This document shows positions 10,795 through 19,586 of a DNA stretch of 64,000 bases, piece after piece; within the stretch, counting starts at the first letter, position 1; every line of letters begins with the position of its first letter. The position numbers and the translations under genes are program-made. Below the pieces are notes generated by a model. That model was given only the letters and a program-made list of their open reading frames with translations, made no database searches and was not told where the DNA came from. The stretch is from an uncultured bacterium (GTDB taxonomy: Bacteria; Pseudomonadota; Alphaproteobacteria; Sphingomonadales; Sphingomonadaceae). The stretch is taken from NCBI GenBank assembly GCA_942636505.2, contig CALOGB020000055.1, forward strand, positions 310,001-374,000. Reading direction: 5' to 3'.

Positions 10795-11478
10795 ATGATT
10801 CCAAGCCAACGGCAGGGTGAAGCCGACGCCCGATCAACCGACATTCCGGCCCGGCGGAAAGGTCGCGATTTCGTCGCGCGGCACGGCGAAACCGTGTTCA
10901 ATGCGGCGCATCGGTTGCAGGGGGATGCGGCGCATACGCCGTTGACGCGCGCCGGGTTCGCGCAGGCGGACGAGCTTGGGCGGGCGTTGCGTGAGGTGCT
11001 TGGGGTGAAGCCGGCTTTGACACTTTGGGCGTCGCCGACCGGGCGAGCCTTGCAGACGTTGGCGGTGATCTGCGAGCACTTGGAACTGGACTGGCATGAT
11101 GCGCGGACCGATCGGCGGCTGGTCGAGATCGACATGGGATCGTGGGGCGGCCGCTATTATGCGGACGTCGTCGACGAGGTCGGGCCGGTGATGCTGCCGG
11201 GTGGGACGCTGAAGCCTGCGCCGGACGGCGAGACCTATGCGGAGATCGCGGCACGCGTCGGCGGCTGGCTGGCGGATACCGCGGAAGATTCGGGCGACCG
11301 GCTGGTGATCATGCACGGGATTTCGAGTCGGGTGATGCTCGGCGTGATGACCGGTGCGGCGATCGATCCTGTGCTCGGCGCGCCGGTTGCGAAGGGGTTG
11401 CCGCAGGGGTCGGTCACGCTGGTCGAGAATGGACGCGCGACGGTGCCGCATCTTGGTACGGGGTTCGCTCCGGCGTGA
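10795..11478 (+). CDS. Histidine phosphatase (phosphoglycerate-mutase-like) family protein
   Basis: A 227-residue protein with the catalytic RHGET at residues 29-33 and the second histidine in VIMHGISSR near residue 168. An acidic residue in the VEIDMGSWGG segment fits the GpmB-like branch. These enzymes transfer or hydrolyse phosphate via a phospho-histidine; the substrate cannot be named. The N terminus, about 25 residues longer than usual and polar, suggests that the true start may be later, but no in-frame ATG precedes the motif. It is divergent from the barrel gene across 141 nt. Confidence 0.85.
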   Translation: MIPSQRQGEADARSTDIPARRKGRDFVARHGETVFNAAHRLQGDAAHTPLTRAGFAQADELGRALREVLGVKPALTLWASPTGRALQTLAVICEHLELDWHDARTDRRLVEIDMGSWGGRYYADVVDEVGPVMLPGGTLKPAPDGETYAEIAARVGGWLADTAEDSGDRLVIMHGISSRVMLGVMTGAAIDPVLGAPVAKGLPQGSVTLVENGRATVPHLGTGFAPA

Positions 11479-11525
11479 GTTGGAGCCGGGGCGAAGGACT
11501 CCCATCGGGGTTGCCTACCTCTGCG

Positions 11526-11634
11526 CCCCTCCCTGGAAGGGAGGGGTTGGGGATGGGTCGGCTTCCGCGTGTTCGAACCGATGAGGCTCGAGCCGACCTA
11601 CCCACCCCCTGCCCCTTCCTTCCAGGGAGGGGGG
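11526..11634. repeat. Palindromic element whose right arm provides an RBS
   Basis: Left arm from 11526 (CCCCTCCCTGGAAGGGAGGGG, then TTGGGGATGGGTCGG) and right arm (CCGACCTACCCACCCCC ... CTTCCAGGGAGGGG) ending 11634 are imperfect reverse complements. The right arm carries GGAGG at 11626-11630, six nt before the GTG start of the next gene. Confidence 0.85.
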
Positions 11635-11636
11635 TC

Positions 11637-12116
11637 GTGTTGCGCTTGGCGTTGGCGGTGGGGTTGCTTGCGGGCGCTGCTCCCGCGGCGGCGCGTGACA
11701 CGATCGGCATTTACCAGAGGTGGGGTGCGTTTCGCGATGCGAGTCCGGCGCGGTGTTACGCGATTGCTCGGCCGGTGATGGCGGGAGGGCGTGCTTCGGG
11801 GTTTGCCAGCGTTGCGACGTGGCCGAAGCGGGGTTTGCGCGCGTCCTTGCATGTGCGGCTCAGTCGTGAGCGGGATCGGTCGGCGGGGGTGACGCTGACG
11901 GTCGGCGAGCGGCGATTCGCGTTGGTGACGAACGGGCTGGATGCGTGGGCTGGTGATGCGCCGAGCGATCGCGCGATCGTGGCGGCCATGCGGTCGGGGC
12001 GAAGCATGAGCGTGGAGGCGGTCGGCGTCGGGGGGCGACCGTTTGTCGATGTCTATGCGCTGTCGGGGGCGGCGACGGCGATCGATGCGGCTGTGTTGGG
12101 GTGTAGCGGGGGGTGA
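11637..12116 (+). CDS. Small secreted protein, possibly IalB-like
   Basis: GTG at 11637 opens a 159-residue protein with a signal peptide (LRLALAVGLLAGAAPAAA-RD) and two Cys, in ARCYAIARP (residue ~41) and near the C terminus (VLGCSG). Conserved-looking blocks are GAFRDASPARCYAI, RRFALVTNG, AAMRSGRSMSVEA and FVDVYALSGA. The pattern of a Cys-containing N-terminal block followed by MRSGRSM resembles invasion-associated locus B proteins, but this is a tentative recollection. The Shine-Dalgarno GGAGG is supplied by the palindromic element immediately upstream. It precedes rlmN, which has its own upstream palindrome. Confidence 0.7.
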   Translation: MLRLALAVGLLAGAAPAAARDTIGIYQRWGAFRDASPARCYAIARPVMAGGRASGFASVATWPKRGLRASLHVRLSRERDRSAGVTLTVGERRFALVTNGLDAWAGDAPSDRAIVAAMRSGRSMSVEAVGVGGRPFVDVYALSGAATAIDAAVLGCSGG

Positions 12117-12164
12117 CGGTTTGCTGCCCCGCGTTTCCCATAGACGTTCCGAACGAACCTTGAC

Positions 12165-12290
12165 GATCCTCCCCCGCAAGGGGGAGGTGTCGCCGCAGGT
12201 GACGGAGGGGGAGGACACGGAACGAACGTGAGCGCAGGCCTCCCCCTCCGTCAGGCTACGCCTGCCACCTCCCCCTTGCGGGGGAGGATC
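12165..12290. repeat. Palindromic element C, copy 1 (about 50-bp arms)
   Basis: Arms 12165-12214 and 12239-12290 start and end with GATCCTCCCCCGC / GCGGGGGAGGATC and share GGGGGAGGTG...GACGGAGGGGGAGG. The spacer is only 24 nt, so a long near-cruciform is possible. It lies between the secreted protein and rlmN. A second copy is at 17486-17610. Confidence 0.9.
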
Positions 12291-12359
12291 GGAAGGGTGT
12301 CTACTTCCCTCTCTCGCAGCCAGTAGAAAAATCACGAAAATTCCGCTACGGGCTTGCGC

Positions 12360-13565
12360 ATGCAGACCGCCGCGAACCTCATGCCCATCCCTGGGCACAT
12401 CGATCCCGTGCCCGTTCCCCGCAGCTTCGTGCCGCGCAGCGATGGGCGGATCGACCTGCTCGGGCTGTCGCTCGCCGATCTGCGGATGGCGCTGGAGACG
12501 TCGCAGCTCGAGGAAAAGCAGGCCAAGCTGCGCGCCAAGCAGCTGTGGCACTGGATCTACAATCGGGGCGCAACCGAGTTTTCGGCGATGACCGATATCT
12601 CGAAGACGATGCACCCGTGGCTCGAGCAACGCTTCGTGATCAGTCGGCCCAACGTGGTCGAGGCGCAGGTGTCGACCGACGGGACGCGGAAATGGCTGCT
12701 GCGGTCGGACGATGCGCAGGATTACGAGATGGTGTTCATCCCGGACGCGGATCGCGGCACGCTGTGCGTGTCGAGCCAGGTCGGCTGCACGCTCAACTGC
12801 ACCTTCTGCCACACCGGCACGATGCGGCTGGTGCGCAATCTGACGCCCGCCGAGATCGTCGGCCAGGTGATGCTCGCGCGCGACTCGCTGGGCGAATGGC
12901 CGAGCCAGCCCGAGGGGCGCATGCTCACCAACATCGTGATGATGGGGATGGGCGAGCCGCTGTATAATTTCGAGAACGTCCGCGATGCGCTGAAGCTGGT
13001 GATGGACGGCGCGGGCCTCGCGCTCAGCCGCCGCCGGATCACGTTGTCGACGTCGGGTGTGGTGCCGATGATGGCGCGTGCGGGGGCGGAGATCGGCGTG
13101 AACCTGGCCGTGTCGCTGCACGCGGTGACCAAGGAAGTGCGCGACGAGATCGTGCCACTCAACCGGAAGTACGGCATCGAAGAGCTGCTTCAGGCGTGCG
13201 CGGATTATCCGGGCACGAACAACGCGCGGCGGATCACGTTCGAGTACGTGATGCTAAAGGACAAGAACGATTCCGACGACGATGCGCGCGAACTCGTGCG
13301 GTTGCTGCGGAAGTACGAGCTGCCGGCGAAGGTGAACCTCATTCCGTTCAATCCGTGGCCGGGCGCGCAATACGAATGCTCGACGCCCGAGCGGATCAAG
13401 TCGTTCTCCAGCATCGTGTTCGGCGCGGGGATTTCGGCACCGGTGCGGACGCCGCGCGGGCGCGACATCGATGCGGCGTGCGGGCAGCTGAAGACCGCGT
13501 CGGAGAAGAAGAGCCGCGCGCAGATCGATCGTGAGGCCGCCGCAGAGTCCGACGCTTTTGCTTGA
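12360..13565 (+). CDS. rlmN: 23S rRNA/tRNA adenine-C2 methyltransferase RlmN
   Basis: A 401-residue radical-SAM enzyme that methylates C2 of A2503 in 23S rRNA and A37 in some tRNAs. The Fe-S motif CxxxCxxC is CTLNCTFC, the family GEPLYN and SLHAV motifs are present, and the catalytic Cys is in DAACGQL near the C terminus. The start is ATG at 12360; a TTG two codons earlier is possible. The last 35 nt overlap the next gene, so the two are probably coupled. Confidence 0.96.
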   Translation: MQTAANLMPIPGHIDPVPVPRSFVPRSDGRIDLLGLSLADLRMALETSQLEEKQAKLRAKQLWHWIYNRGATEFSAMTDISKTMHPWLEQRFVISRPNVVEAQVSTDGTRKWLLRSDDAQDYEMVFIPDADRGTLCVSSQVGCTLNCTFCHTGTMRLVRNLTPAEIVGQVMLARDSLGEWPSQPEGRMLTNIVMMGMGEPLYNFENVRDALKLVMDGAGLALSRRRITLSTSGVVPMMARAGAEIGVNLAVSLHAVTKEVRDEIVPLNRKYGIEELLQACADYPGTNNARRITFEYVMLKDKNDSDDDARELVRLLRKYELPAKVNLIPFNPWPGAQYECSTPERIKSFSSIVFGAGISAPVRTPRGRDIDAACGQLKTASEKKSRAQIDREAAAESDAFA

Positions 13566-14316
13566 GTGGACTGCGGTCGCGCTGGCGGCAGGGGCGGGCG
13601 TTCTCGGCGGGGCGATGAACGCGCTCGCGGGCGGCGGCAGCTTCGCGACGATGCCGACGCTGATCGGGCTCGGCGTGCCCTCGACCTTCGCCAACGCGAC
13701 CAGCAACGTCTCGCTCCAGCCGGGCGCGATGGCGAGCGCTTGGGCGTATCGTCACGGGCTCCAGCCGATCTCCGGCGTCAGCATGAAGACGATGGCGGGG
13801 ATCACCTTCATCGGCGGGCTGATCGGCAGCCTGTTGCTGGTGGCGACGTCGGCGCGCGCGTTCGACCTGATCGTGCCGTGGCTGCTGCTGTTCGCGACGC
13901 TGGCGATCGCGTTCGGGACTCGTGCGTCGCTGTGGCTGCGGTCGCGGGTCGAGATCGGGCCGAAGTCGCTGGTCGCGGTGCAGGCGTTGCTGGGGGTCTA
14001 TGGTGGCTATTTCGGCGGCGGCGTCGGGCTGATGCTGACCGCCGCCTGGGGGCTGCTGTCGGGCGCGACGCCCGCGACGCTCGCGCCGCCGCGGACGCTG
14101 ATGCTGGCGGTCGCCAACCTCGCCGCGACGATCATTTTCATCGCGACCGGCATGGTCATGTGGGCGCTGTGCGTGCCGATGCTGATCGGAGGGATCGTCG
14201 GCGGGCATTTCGGCGCGAAACTCGGCCTGTTGTTGTCGCCGCAGGTGATCCGCGTGTGGACGCTGCTGGTGACGATCGCGACGACTATCGTGTTCTTCTA
14301 CCGCGCCTATTCCTGA
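13531..14316 (+). CDS. TauE/SafE (TSUP) family membrane permease
   Basis: A 261-residue integral membrane protein with about eight hydrophobic segments and the two characteristic repeats: [33 protein letters not shown] in the first half and [19 protein letters not shown] in the second. TSUP proteins export or import sulfite, sulfonates or other organic anions. Translation begins at GTG 13531 inside the end of rlmN (35-nt overlap). Its stop overlaps the end of the convergent ABC permease gene by 10 nt. Confidence 0.9.
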   Translation: MRPPQSPTLLLEWTAVALAAGAGVLGGAMNALAGGGSFATMPTLIGLGVPSTFANATSNVSLQPGAMASAWAYRHGLQPISGVSMKTMAGITFIGGLIGSLLLVATSARAFDLIVPWLLLFATLAIAFGTRASLWLRSRVEIGPKSLVAVQALLGVYGGYFGGGVGLMLTAAWGLLSGATPATLAPPRTLMLAVANLAATIIFIATGMVMWALCVPMLIGGIVGGHFGAKLGLLLSPQVIRVWTLLVTIATTIVFFYRAYS

Positions 14317-15851
14317 AGCCCGGTCTTCGCGGCGAGCCACTTCGCCGCGACCTCGGGTGTTTCCTTATCGGTATCGCGGTCGACCCGGTAGTTCGCGGCG
14401 CGCATCGCCTCGACCGGGATGCGGCCGACCATCGGCTTCAGCGCGGCGAGGAACTTGGCGTCCCCTGCCCGCTTCGGCGCGACCATCAGGATCGCGTCGT
14501 AGCCGGGAATCGCACGCCGCGGGTCGGTCAGCACGGTGAGCCCGTCCGCGGCGATCCGGCCATCGGACGAGAAGGCGGAGATGACGTCGACATTGCCGCT
14601 CTCCAGCGCGCGGTACATGAAGGTCGGGCTGTACGGCGTCGTCTTTGCAAATCTCAGCGGATAGGCGCGCTTCACCGCGGCCCATTCGGGACGTTCGAGG
14701 AATTCCAGATCGCTGCCGAGCGTCATGCCGGGCGCGGCCTTCACCAGATCGTCGAGGCTGGCGATGCCCTTGGACTTCGCCGCGTCGCCCTTCATCGCGA
14801 AGGCATAGGCGTTCTCGAAACCGAGCGACCCGATCAGGCCGACATGATGCTCGCGCCTTGCCCAGTCGGCGATCGCGGCGACCATCGCCGGGCGTTCGGG
14901 GACGTCGTTGCGCTTCATCTCGTTCGCCCAGATCGTCCCGGCATAATCGACATAGACGTCGATATCGCCGCCGGAGAGCGCGCCGAACACGACAGCCGAG
15001 CCGAGGCCGTCGCGATATTCGACGGTGTAGCCGACATGTTCGAGCCGGTCGCCGATCAGCCGCGCGAGGATATATTGCTCGGCGAAGTTCTTCGCGCCGA
15101 CGACAACGGTGCGATTTGCGCCACCCTTGGGCCAGAGCGGGGCAGTCGCCGCCGCGGTGCCCAAGACAAGGATCACCGCGCTCGCGATCCACAGCCAGCG
15201 GCGGCGCGCGCGAATGCCGTATTCGATGGCCCCGATCAGCGCGTCGACCGCCAGCGCGAGCGCGGCCGCCGAGACGCAACCGGCGAGCACCAACGCCCAG
15301 TTCTGCGTCTGCAACCCCGCGAAGATCATGTCACCGAGGCTCGGCTGACCGACCGTCGTCGACAGCGTCGCGGCACCGATCGTCCAGACCGCCGCGGTGC
15401 GGATGCCCGCGATCAGCACCGGCGCGACCAAAGGCGCCTCGACCAGCCGCAGTTTCTGCGCGGGCGTCATGCCGACCGCATCCGCCGCCTGGATCACCGC
15501 TGGATCGATGCCGTGCAGCCCCGCGACCGCATTCCGCAGGATCGGCAGCAGCGCGTACAGCGTCAGCGCAATCAGCGACGGGAGGAAGCCGAGCGCGGGG
15601 ATGCCGCCCCCGACCAGCGCGGAGAGGCTGAGCAACAGCGGGTAGAACAGCGCGAGCAGTGCGAGGCTCGGGATGGTCTGGACGAGACTCGCGAAACCGA
15701 GCGACACGCGCGCCACCGTCGCGTTGCGCGCGGACCAGATGCCGAGCGGCAGGCTGATCGCGATGCCGAGCAGCAGCGCCGCCGCGGAAAGCAGGACGTG
15801 GTTGGCGAGCAGCGGCGGCACGCGGCCGAGCGCGTCGAGGAACGCGGTCAT
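14307..15851 (-). CDS. Glycine betaine/choline-type ABC transporter, permease fused to binding protein
   Basis: A 514-residue fusion. Residues 1 to ~215 are a binding-protein-dependent permease with six hydrophobic segments and the EAA-type loop (AADAVGMTPAQKLRLVEAPL). A further membrane segment (WLWIASAVILVLGTAAA) leads to a periplasmic OpuAC-like binding domain (NRTVVVGAKNFAEQYILARLIGDRLE, GDIDVYVDYAGT, DGRIAADGLTVLTDP). It should import quaternary-amine osmolytes with the adjacent ATPase. The start is set by GAGGGGG upstream of ATG 15851; an in-frame ATG at 15869 overlaps the ATPase stop. Confidence 0.92.
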   Translation of the reverse strand: MTAFLDALGRVPPLLANHVLLSAAALLLGIAISLPLGIWSARNATVARVSLGFASLVQTIPSLALLALFYPLLLSLSALVGGGIPALGFLPSLIALTLYALLPILRNAVAGLHGIDPAVIQAADAVGMTPAQKLRLVEAPLVAPVLIAGIRTAAVWTIGAATLSTTVGQPSLGDMIFAGLQTQNWALVLAGCVSAAALALAVDALIGAIEYGIRARRRWLWIASAVILVLGTAAATAPLWPKGGANRTVVVGAKNFAEQYILARLIGDRLEHVGYTVEYRDGLGSAVVFGALSGGDIDVYVDYAGTIWANEMKRNDVPERPAMVAAIADWARREHHVGLIGSLGFENAYAFAMKGDAAKSKGIASLDDLVKAAPGMTLGSDLEFLERPEWAAVKRAYPLRFAKTTPYSPTFMYRALESGNVDVISAFSSDGRIAADGLTVLTDPRRAIPGYDAILMVAPKRAGDAKFLAALKPMVGRIPVEAMRAANYRVDRDTDKETPEVAAKWLAAKTGLQE

Positions 15852-15861
15852 GCGACCCCCC

Positions 15862-16635
15862 TCATGCAACTAGCGCCTGGAGGCGTTCGGCCTGCGCGCG
15901 TGGCACCTGCACCAGCGCCTGCGCGTCGTCCCCACCCTTGCCGGCGACGAGGTCGGATGGCGTGGCGTCGGCGACGATCCGTCCCGCCTTCATCACCAGC
16001 ACGCGGTCGGCGAGCAACAGCGCCTCCGCCATGTCGTGCGTGACGAGGATCGTGGTCAGCCCGAGCCGGTCGTGGAGTTCGCGGATCCGCATGCCGAGCG
16101 CATCGCGCGTGACCGGGTCGAGCGCGCCGAACGCCTCGTCGAGCAGCAGCAGTTTCGCGCCGGGTGCGAGCGCGCGGGCAATCCCGACACGCTGGCGCTG
16201 GCCGCCCGAGAGCGCGTCGGGCATGCGGCTCGCAATGTCGCGGGGCAGGTCGACGAGGTCGAGCAGTTCGCCGACCTTGGCCTCGTCCGTGCGGCCGGCG
16301 ATGCGCAGGCCGATCGCGATGTTCTCGGCGATCGTCATGTGCGGGAACAGGCCAATATTCTGGAAGACGTAGCCGATCCGGCGGCGGAGTTCTGGGGCGG
16401 GCTCGGCGGCGACGTCGGCACCGTCGATCGTCACGCGGCCTTCGCTCGGCTCGACCAGGCGGTTGAGCGTCTTCAGCAGCGTCGACTTGCCCGAACCGGA
16501 CGTGCCGACGAGCGCGATGAAACTGCCGCGTGCGATCTCGAGCGAGACCGCGTCGACGGCGATCGTCGTGCCCCCAGAACCAGGGTACCGCTTGGTGACG
16601 CGTTCGAAAGCGAGCGCTGGGGAATTGTCTGGCAT
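15862..16635 (-). CDS. Glycine betaine/choline-type ABC transporter ATPase
   Basis: A 257-residue ABC ATPase. Walker A is GTSGSGKST, the Q-loop is VFQNIGLFPHMT, the signature is LSGGQRQRVG, Walker B is LLLLDEAFGALD, and the H-loop is LVTHDM. It is the OpuBA/ProV-type subunit and is transcribed ahead of the fused permease/binding gene; the two are separated by 10 nt. No C-terminal CBS domains are present, so this is the short form. ATG 16635 is preferred to an in-frame ATG at 16659, as MPDNSPALAFERVTKRY gives the usual family N terminus. Confidence 0.92.
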   Translation of the reverse strand: MPDNSPALAFERVTKRYPGSGGTTIAVDAVSLEIARGSFIALVGTSGSGKSTLLKTLNRLVEPSEGRVTIDGADVAAEPAPELRRRIGYVFQNIGLFPHMTIAENIAIGLRIAGRTDEAKVGELLDLVDLPRDIASRMPDALSGGQRQRVGIARALAPGAKLLLLDEAFGALDPVTRDALGMRIRELHDRLGLTTILVTHDMAEALLLADRVLVMKAGRIVADATPSDLVAGKGGDDAQALVQVPRAQAERLQALVA

Positions 16636-16683
16636 CTGCGCGCAGGATGCGGGAAACATACCGGAAAATCAAATGGAGAGGGT

Positions 16684-17475
16684 ATGAGCCAGCAGGGCAT
16701 TTTCATCACCGGCGGCGGATCGGGGATCGGCCGCGCCACCGCGATACTGTTCGCGCGGAAAGGCTGGCGGGTCGGGCTCGCCGACGTCAACGTCGCAGGG
16801 CTTGCCGAGACCGCCGCACTGCTGCCCGCGGGGATGGTCAGCACCTATCCGATGGACGTGCGCGACCGCGATGCGTGGGTGGCGTCGCTCGATGCGTTCG
16901 TCGCGACCACCGGCGGGCGGCTCGACGTGCTGTTCAACAATGCCGGGATCGGATCGGGCGGACCGCTCGCGGAGACCGATTTCGCCGAGATCGACCGGGT
17001 GATCGCGATCAACCTGGTAGGTGCGCTGAACGGGGCGCGGATCGGCCATGCGTATCTGAAGCGAACGCCGGGATCGTGCCTGCTCAACACCGCGTCGGCG
17101 TCGGCGATCTATGGCTCGGCGGGGCTCGCGCCCTATTCCGCGACCAAGTTCGGGGTGCGCGCGATCACCGAGGCGCTCGATGGCGAATGGGCGGCGGACG
17201 GCATCAAGGTGCGCTCGATCGTGCCGAGCTTCATCGACACGCCGCTGCTCGATTCCGCTGCGGGGAACACGAACCACTCGATCCGCGAGACGGTGACGGG
17301 GGCGGGACTGGAACTGACCGGCGTGGACAAGGTCGCGGAGGCGGCCTGGGCCGCGGTGCACGGCGACAAGGTGCACACTTTCGTGGGGAAGACCGCGCAC
17401 CGCATGGCGTTCGCCGCACGGTGGATGCCGGGTGCGCTGCGCAAGCGGATGCGGCGGGATATGCGGAAGGGCTGA
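16684..17475 (+). CDS. Short-chain dehydrogenase/reductase
   Basis: A 263-residue classical SDR. The NAD(P) motif TGGGSGIG is near residue 10, the NNAG motif follows, the catalytic Ser is in NTASASA, and YSATK is the Tyr-Lys pair. A GGAGAGGGT Shine-Dalgarno precedes ATG 16684. D38 after VGLA (VGLADVN) suggests NAD rather than NADP preference. The C-terminal ~20 residues are basic (GALRKRMRRDMRKG), which may give membrane association. The substrate is unknown. It is divergent from the osmolyte transporter ATPase. Confidence 0.9.
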   Translation: MSQQGIFITGGGSGIGRATAILFARKGWRVGLADVNVAGLAETAALLPAGMVSTYPMDVRDRDAWVASLDAFVATTGGRLDVLFNNAGIGSGGPLAETDFAEIDRVIAINLVGALNGARIGHAYLKRTPGSCLLNTASASAIYGSAGLAPYSATKFGVRAITEALDGEWAADGIKVRSIVPSFIDTPLLDSAAGNTNHSIRETVTGAGLELTGVDKVAEAAWAAVHGDKVHTFVGKTAHRMAFAARWMPGALRKRMRRDMRKG

Positions 17476-17485
17476 ACCCGCTTTA

Positions 17486-17610
17486 ATCCTCCCCCGCCAG
17501 GGGGAGGTGGCTGGCACTTGCCAGACGGAGGGGGCGGTACGCGATGACCGAGGTTCCGTGTCCTCCCCCTCCGTCACCTTCGGCGCCACCTCCCCCTGGC
17601 GGGGGAGGAT
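17486..17610. repeat. Palindromic element C, copy 2
   Basis: Arms beginning ATCCTCCCCCGCCAGGGGGAGG and ending in the reverse complement GGGGGAGGAT, with inner GACGGAGGGGG / CCCCCTCCGTC. It is the same family as 12165-12290, in the convergent gap between the SDR and phhB, where it may also end transcripts from both sides. Confidence 0.9.
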
Positions 17611-17619
17611 CGTTTGACC

Positions 17620-17916
17620 TCAGGCGTCGCCGACGATCGCGTCGATCGCTTCGGCCATCTCGATATCGCGCGGTGACAGCCCGCCTGCGTCATGCGTCGT
17701 CAGCAGAATCTCCACGCGGTTCCAGACGTTCTTCCACTCCGGGTGGTGGTTCGCGCGTTCGGCGATCAGCGCGACCTGAGTCATGAAGCCGAACGCCTCG
17801 ACGAAATCGGCGAACACGATCGTCCGCGTGATCGCGTCGCGCGCATCGTCGTAATCCCACTCGTCGAGCCCATCGAGCGCCTCAGCCCGCTCGGTATCGT
17901 TCAGCGCTTCGATCAT
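17620..17916 (-). CDS. phhB: Pterin-4a-carbinolamine dehydratase
   Basis: A 98-residue protein of the PCD/DCoH family. It holds the active-site block [27 protein letters not shown], with the two His and the Trp of the family signature, and the [13 protein letters not shown] helix. It dehydrates 4a-hydroxytetrahydrobiopterin to recycle the cofactor of aromatic amino acid hydroxylases. GGGAGA precedes the ATG at 17916. No phenylalanine hydroxylase is nearby. The gene is divergent from the metallopeptidase operon across 48 nt. Confidence 0.93.
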   Translation of the reverse strand: MIEALNDTERAEALDGLDEWDYDDARDAITRTIVFADFVEAFGFMTQVALIAERANHHPEWKNVWNRVEILLTTHDAGGLSPRDIEMAEAIDAIVGDA

Positions 17917-17964
17917 CGGGCTCTCCCTTGCCGCAACAGTTCGCCGACGCGTATGGCTGGCGTC

Positions 17965-18375
17965 ATGAGCGGGCAAGCGACAATATCCGGGGAGGCCCCC
18001 GACGCCGACACGATCGAGGCGATCTGTCGCGCGACGATCGCCAGGCTGCCCGCGCAGTTCGCAGAGCATCTCGACGACATCGTGTTCGCGGTCGAGGAGT
18101 TTGCCGACGACGAGACGCTGGCGGCGCTAGGCCTCGAACACCCGCTCGACCTGTCGGGGCTGTACCACGGCCGCCCGCTCGGCGAAAAATCGTCGATGGA
18201 CGTCGCGCCGATGCCCGATCGCATCGTGCTGTACCGCCGCGCGATCCTGGAGGAATGGATCGAGACCGGGGTGCGCCTTGACGACCTCGTCGCGCACGTG
18301 ACGATCCACGAGATTGGCCATCACTTCGGCCTGAGCGACGACGACATGCACGCGCTGGAGGATAGCGCGACGTGA
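17965..18375 (+). CDS. Zincin-like metallopeptidase (DUF1025-type)
   Basis: A 136-residue protein with HEIGHHFG near the C terminus (residue ~113), the HExxH zinc motif of the small Zincin_1 family. [16 protein letters not shown] ([15 protein letters not shown]) and [14 protein letters not shown] are also family blocks. The substrate is unknown and there is no signal peptide. An in-frame ATG at 17953 is an alternative start. The stop overlaps the ccmA start by 4 nt (GTGA), so it is translationally coupled to the cytochrome-c maturation genes. Confidence 0.86.
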   Translation: MSGQATISGEAPDADTIEAICRATIARLPAQFAEHLDDIVFAVEEFADDETLAALGLEHPLDLSGLYHGRPLGEKSSMDVAPMPDRIVLYRRAILEEWIETGVRLDDLVAHVTIHEIGHHFGLSDDDMHALEDSAT

Positions 18376-18944
18376 GTCTCGCGTTTCGCGACGTGGCGTG
18401 CATGCGGGGCGGAAGATTGCTGTTCTCGGGCGTGTCGTTCGACATGGGACCGGGCGATGCGGCGATCGTCATCGGCCCTAATGGCGTCGGCAAATCGAGC
18501 CTGATCCGTATCGCCGCCGGCCTGCTCGCGCCGTTCGAGGGCAATGTGGCGTGCGATACGGCGAAGGCGTTGCTGACCGAGGCGAGCGCGCTCGACTCAG
18601 ACTGCACGCTGATCGCCGCGCTTCGTTTCTGGGCCGCGTTGGACAATGCCCCCGCCCCCGATACCCGGATCGCCAACGCCCTGTCCGCACTCGATCTCGA
18701 CGCGCTCGCGGACATTCCGGTCCGCCTGCTGTCGACCGGGCAACGCCGCCGCGCGTCGATCGCACGCGTTGCCGCCAGCGGGGCGCCGGTCTGGCTGCTC
18801 GACGAACCCGCCAACGGGCTCGACATGGTGTCGATCGCCCGACTGGAAACGCTGATCGCCGAGCACCGCGCCACTGGCGGCATCGCGCTGGTCGCCACGC
18901 ACCTGTCGCTGGCGATACCCTACGCGCGGGAGGTTGCGTTGTGA
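18372..18944 (+). CDS. ccmA: Heme exporter ATPase CcmA
   Basis: A 190-residue ABC ATPase with Walker A GPNGVGKSS (~residue 38), signature LSTGQRRR, and Walker B VWLLDEPANGLD followed by VATHLSL. Short length and the linked ccmB gene identify the cytochrome-c maturation ATPase, which powers release of holo-CcmE from CcmC during heme delivery. GTG start at 18372 overlaps the metallopeptidase stop, and its own stop overlaps ccmB by 4 nt. Confidence 0.93.
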   Translation: MSLAFRDVACMRGGRLLFSGVSFDMGPGDAAIVIGPNGVGKSSLIRIAAGLLAPFEGNVACDTAKALLTEASALDSDCTLIAALRFWAALDNAPAPDTRIANALSALDLDALADIPVRLLSTGQRRRASIARVAASGAPVWLLDEPANGLDMVSIARLETLIAEHRATGGIALVATHLSLAIPYAREVAL

Positions 18945-19582
18945 TCGCGCTGATCCGTCGCGACCTGCGCCGCAGTGTGTCGAGTGGCGGCGCGACGCTG
19001 GTGGTCGCGTTCTTCCTGCTGGTCGCGACGTTGTTCCCATTCGCGATCGGGCCCGACGCGGCGTTGCTCGCGCGGATCGGCGGCGGGGTGATCTGGACCG
19101 CAGCCTTGCTTGCGGCCTTGTTGCCGGTCGAGCGCCTCGTCGGTCCTGATCTGGAAGCCGGCATATTCGACCAGTTCGTCGTCCGCGGGATGTCGCTCGC
19201 GCTGGTCGCCTTGGCGAAGACGATCGCGCACTGGCTGAGCTTCGGCCCGCCACTGATGCTCACCGCAGTGATCGCCGCCGGCCTGCTCAACCTGTCGGCC
19301 GACACGCTGCTGCGCGTTGAGATCGGCCTGCTGATCGGTACGCCCGGCCTTGCCGCACTCGCGGTCGCGACGAGCGCGCTGGTCGCGGGCGTGCGTGGCG
19401 GCGGCGCGGTGACGGGCCTCGTCATGCTGCCGCTCGCGGTCCCGTTGCTGATCTTCGGCGCGGGATCGCTTGACCCGGCCGGCGGCGTGGGCGCGGTCAA
19501 ACTGCTCGCCGCGGTCAGCCTCGTACTCGTCGCGGGCGCGCCGTTCCTGGCGGCGGCGGCGATCCGCGCGGGCATGGAATGA
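18941..19582 (+). CDS. ccmB: Heme exporter membrane protein CcmB
   Basis: A 213-residue protein with six hydrophobic segments and the conserved start RRDLRRSVSSGG. Features typical of CcmB include LLPVERLVGPDLEAGIFDQFVV and the GTPGLAALA segment. It forms the membrane part of the CcmAB complex. GTG 18941 overlaps the ccmA stop. ccmC, D and E are not in this window. Confidence 0.93.
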   Translation: MIALIRRDLRRSVSSGGATLVVAFFLLVATLFPFAIGPDAALLARIGGGVIWTAALLAALLPVERLVGPDLEAGIFDQFVVRGMSLALVALAKTIAHWLSFGPPLMLTAVIAAGLLNLSADTLLRVEIGLLIGTPGLAALAVATSALVAGVRGGGAVTGLVMLPLAVPLLIFGAGSLDPAGGVGAVKLLAAVSLVLVAGAPFLAAAAIRAGME

Positions 19583-19586
19583 GGCG

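Noticed and set aside
13566..16043. Long plus-strand frame across the permease and osmolyte transporter genes
   Set aside because: Overlaps genes with clear domains and reads as Arg/Asp-rich shadow sequence.
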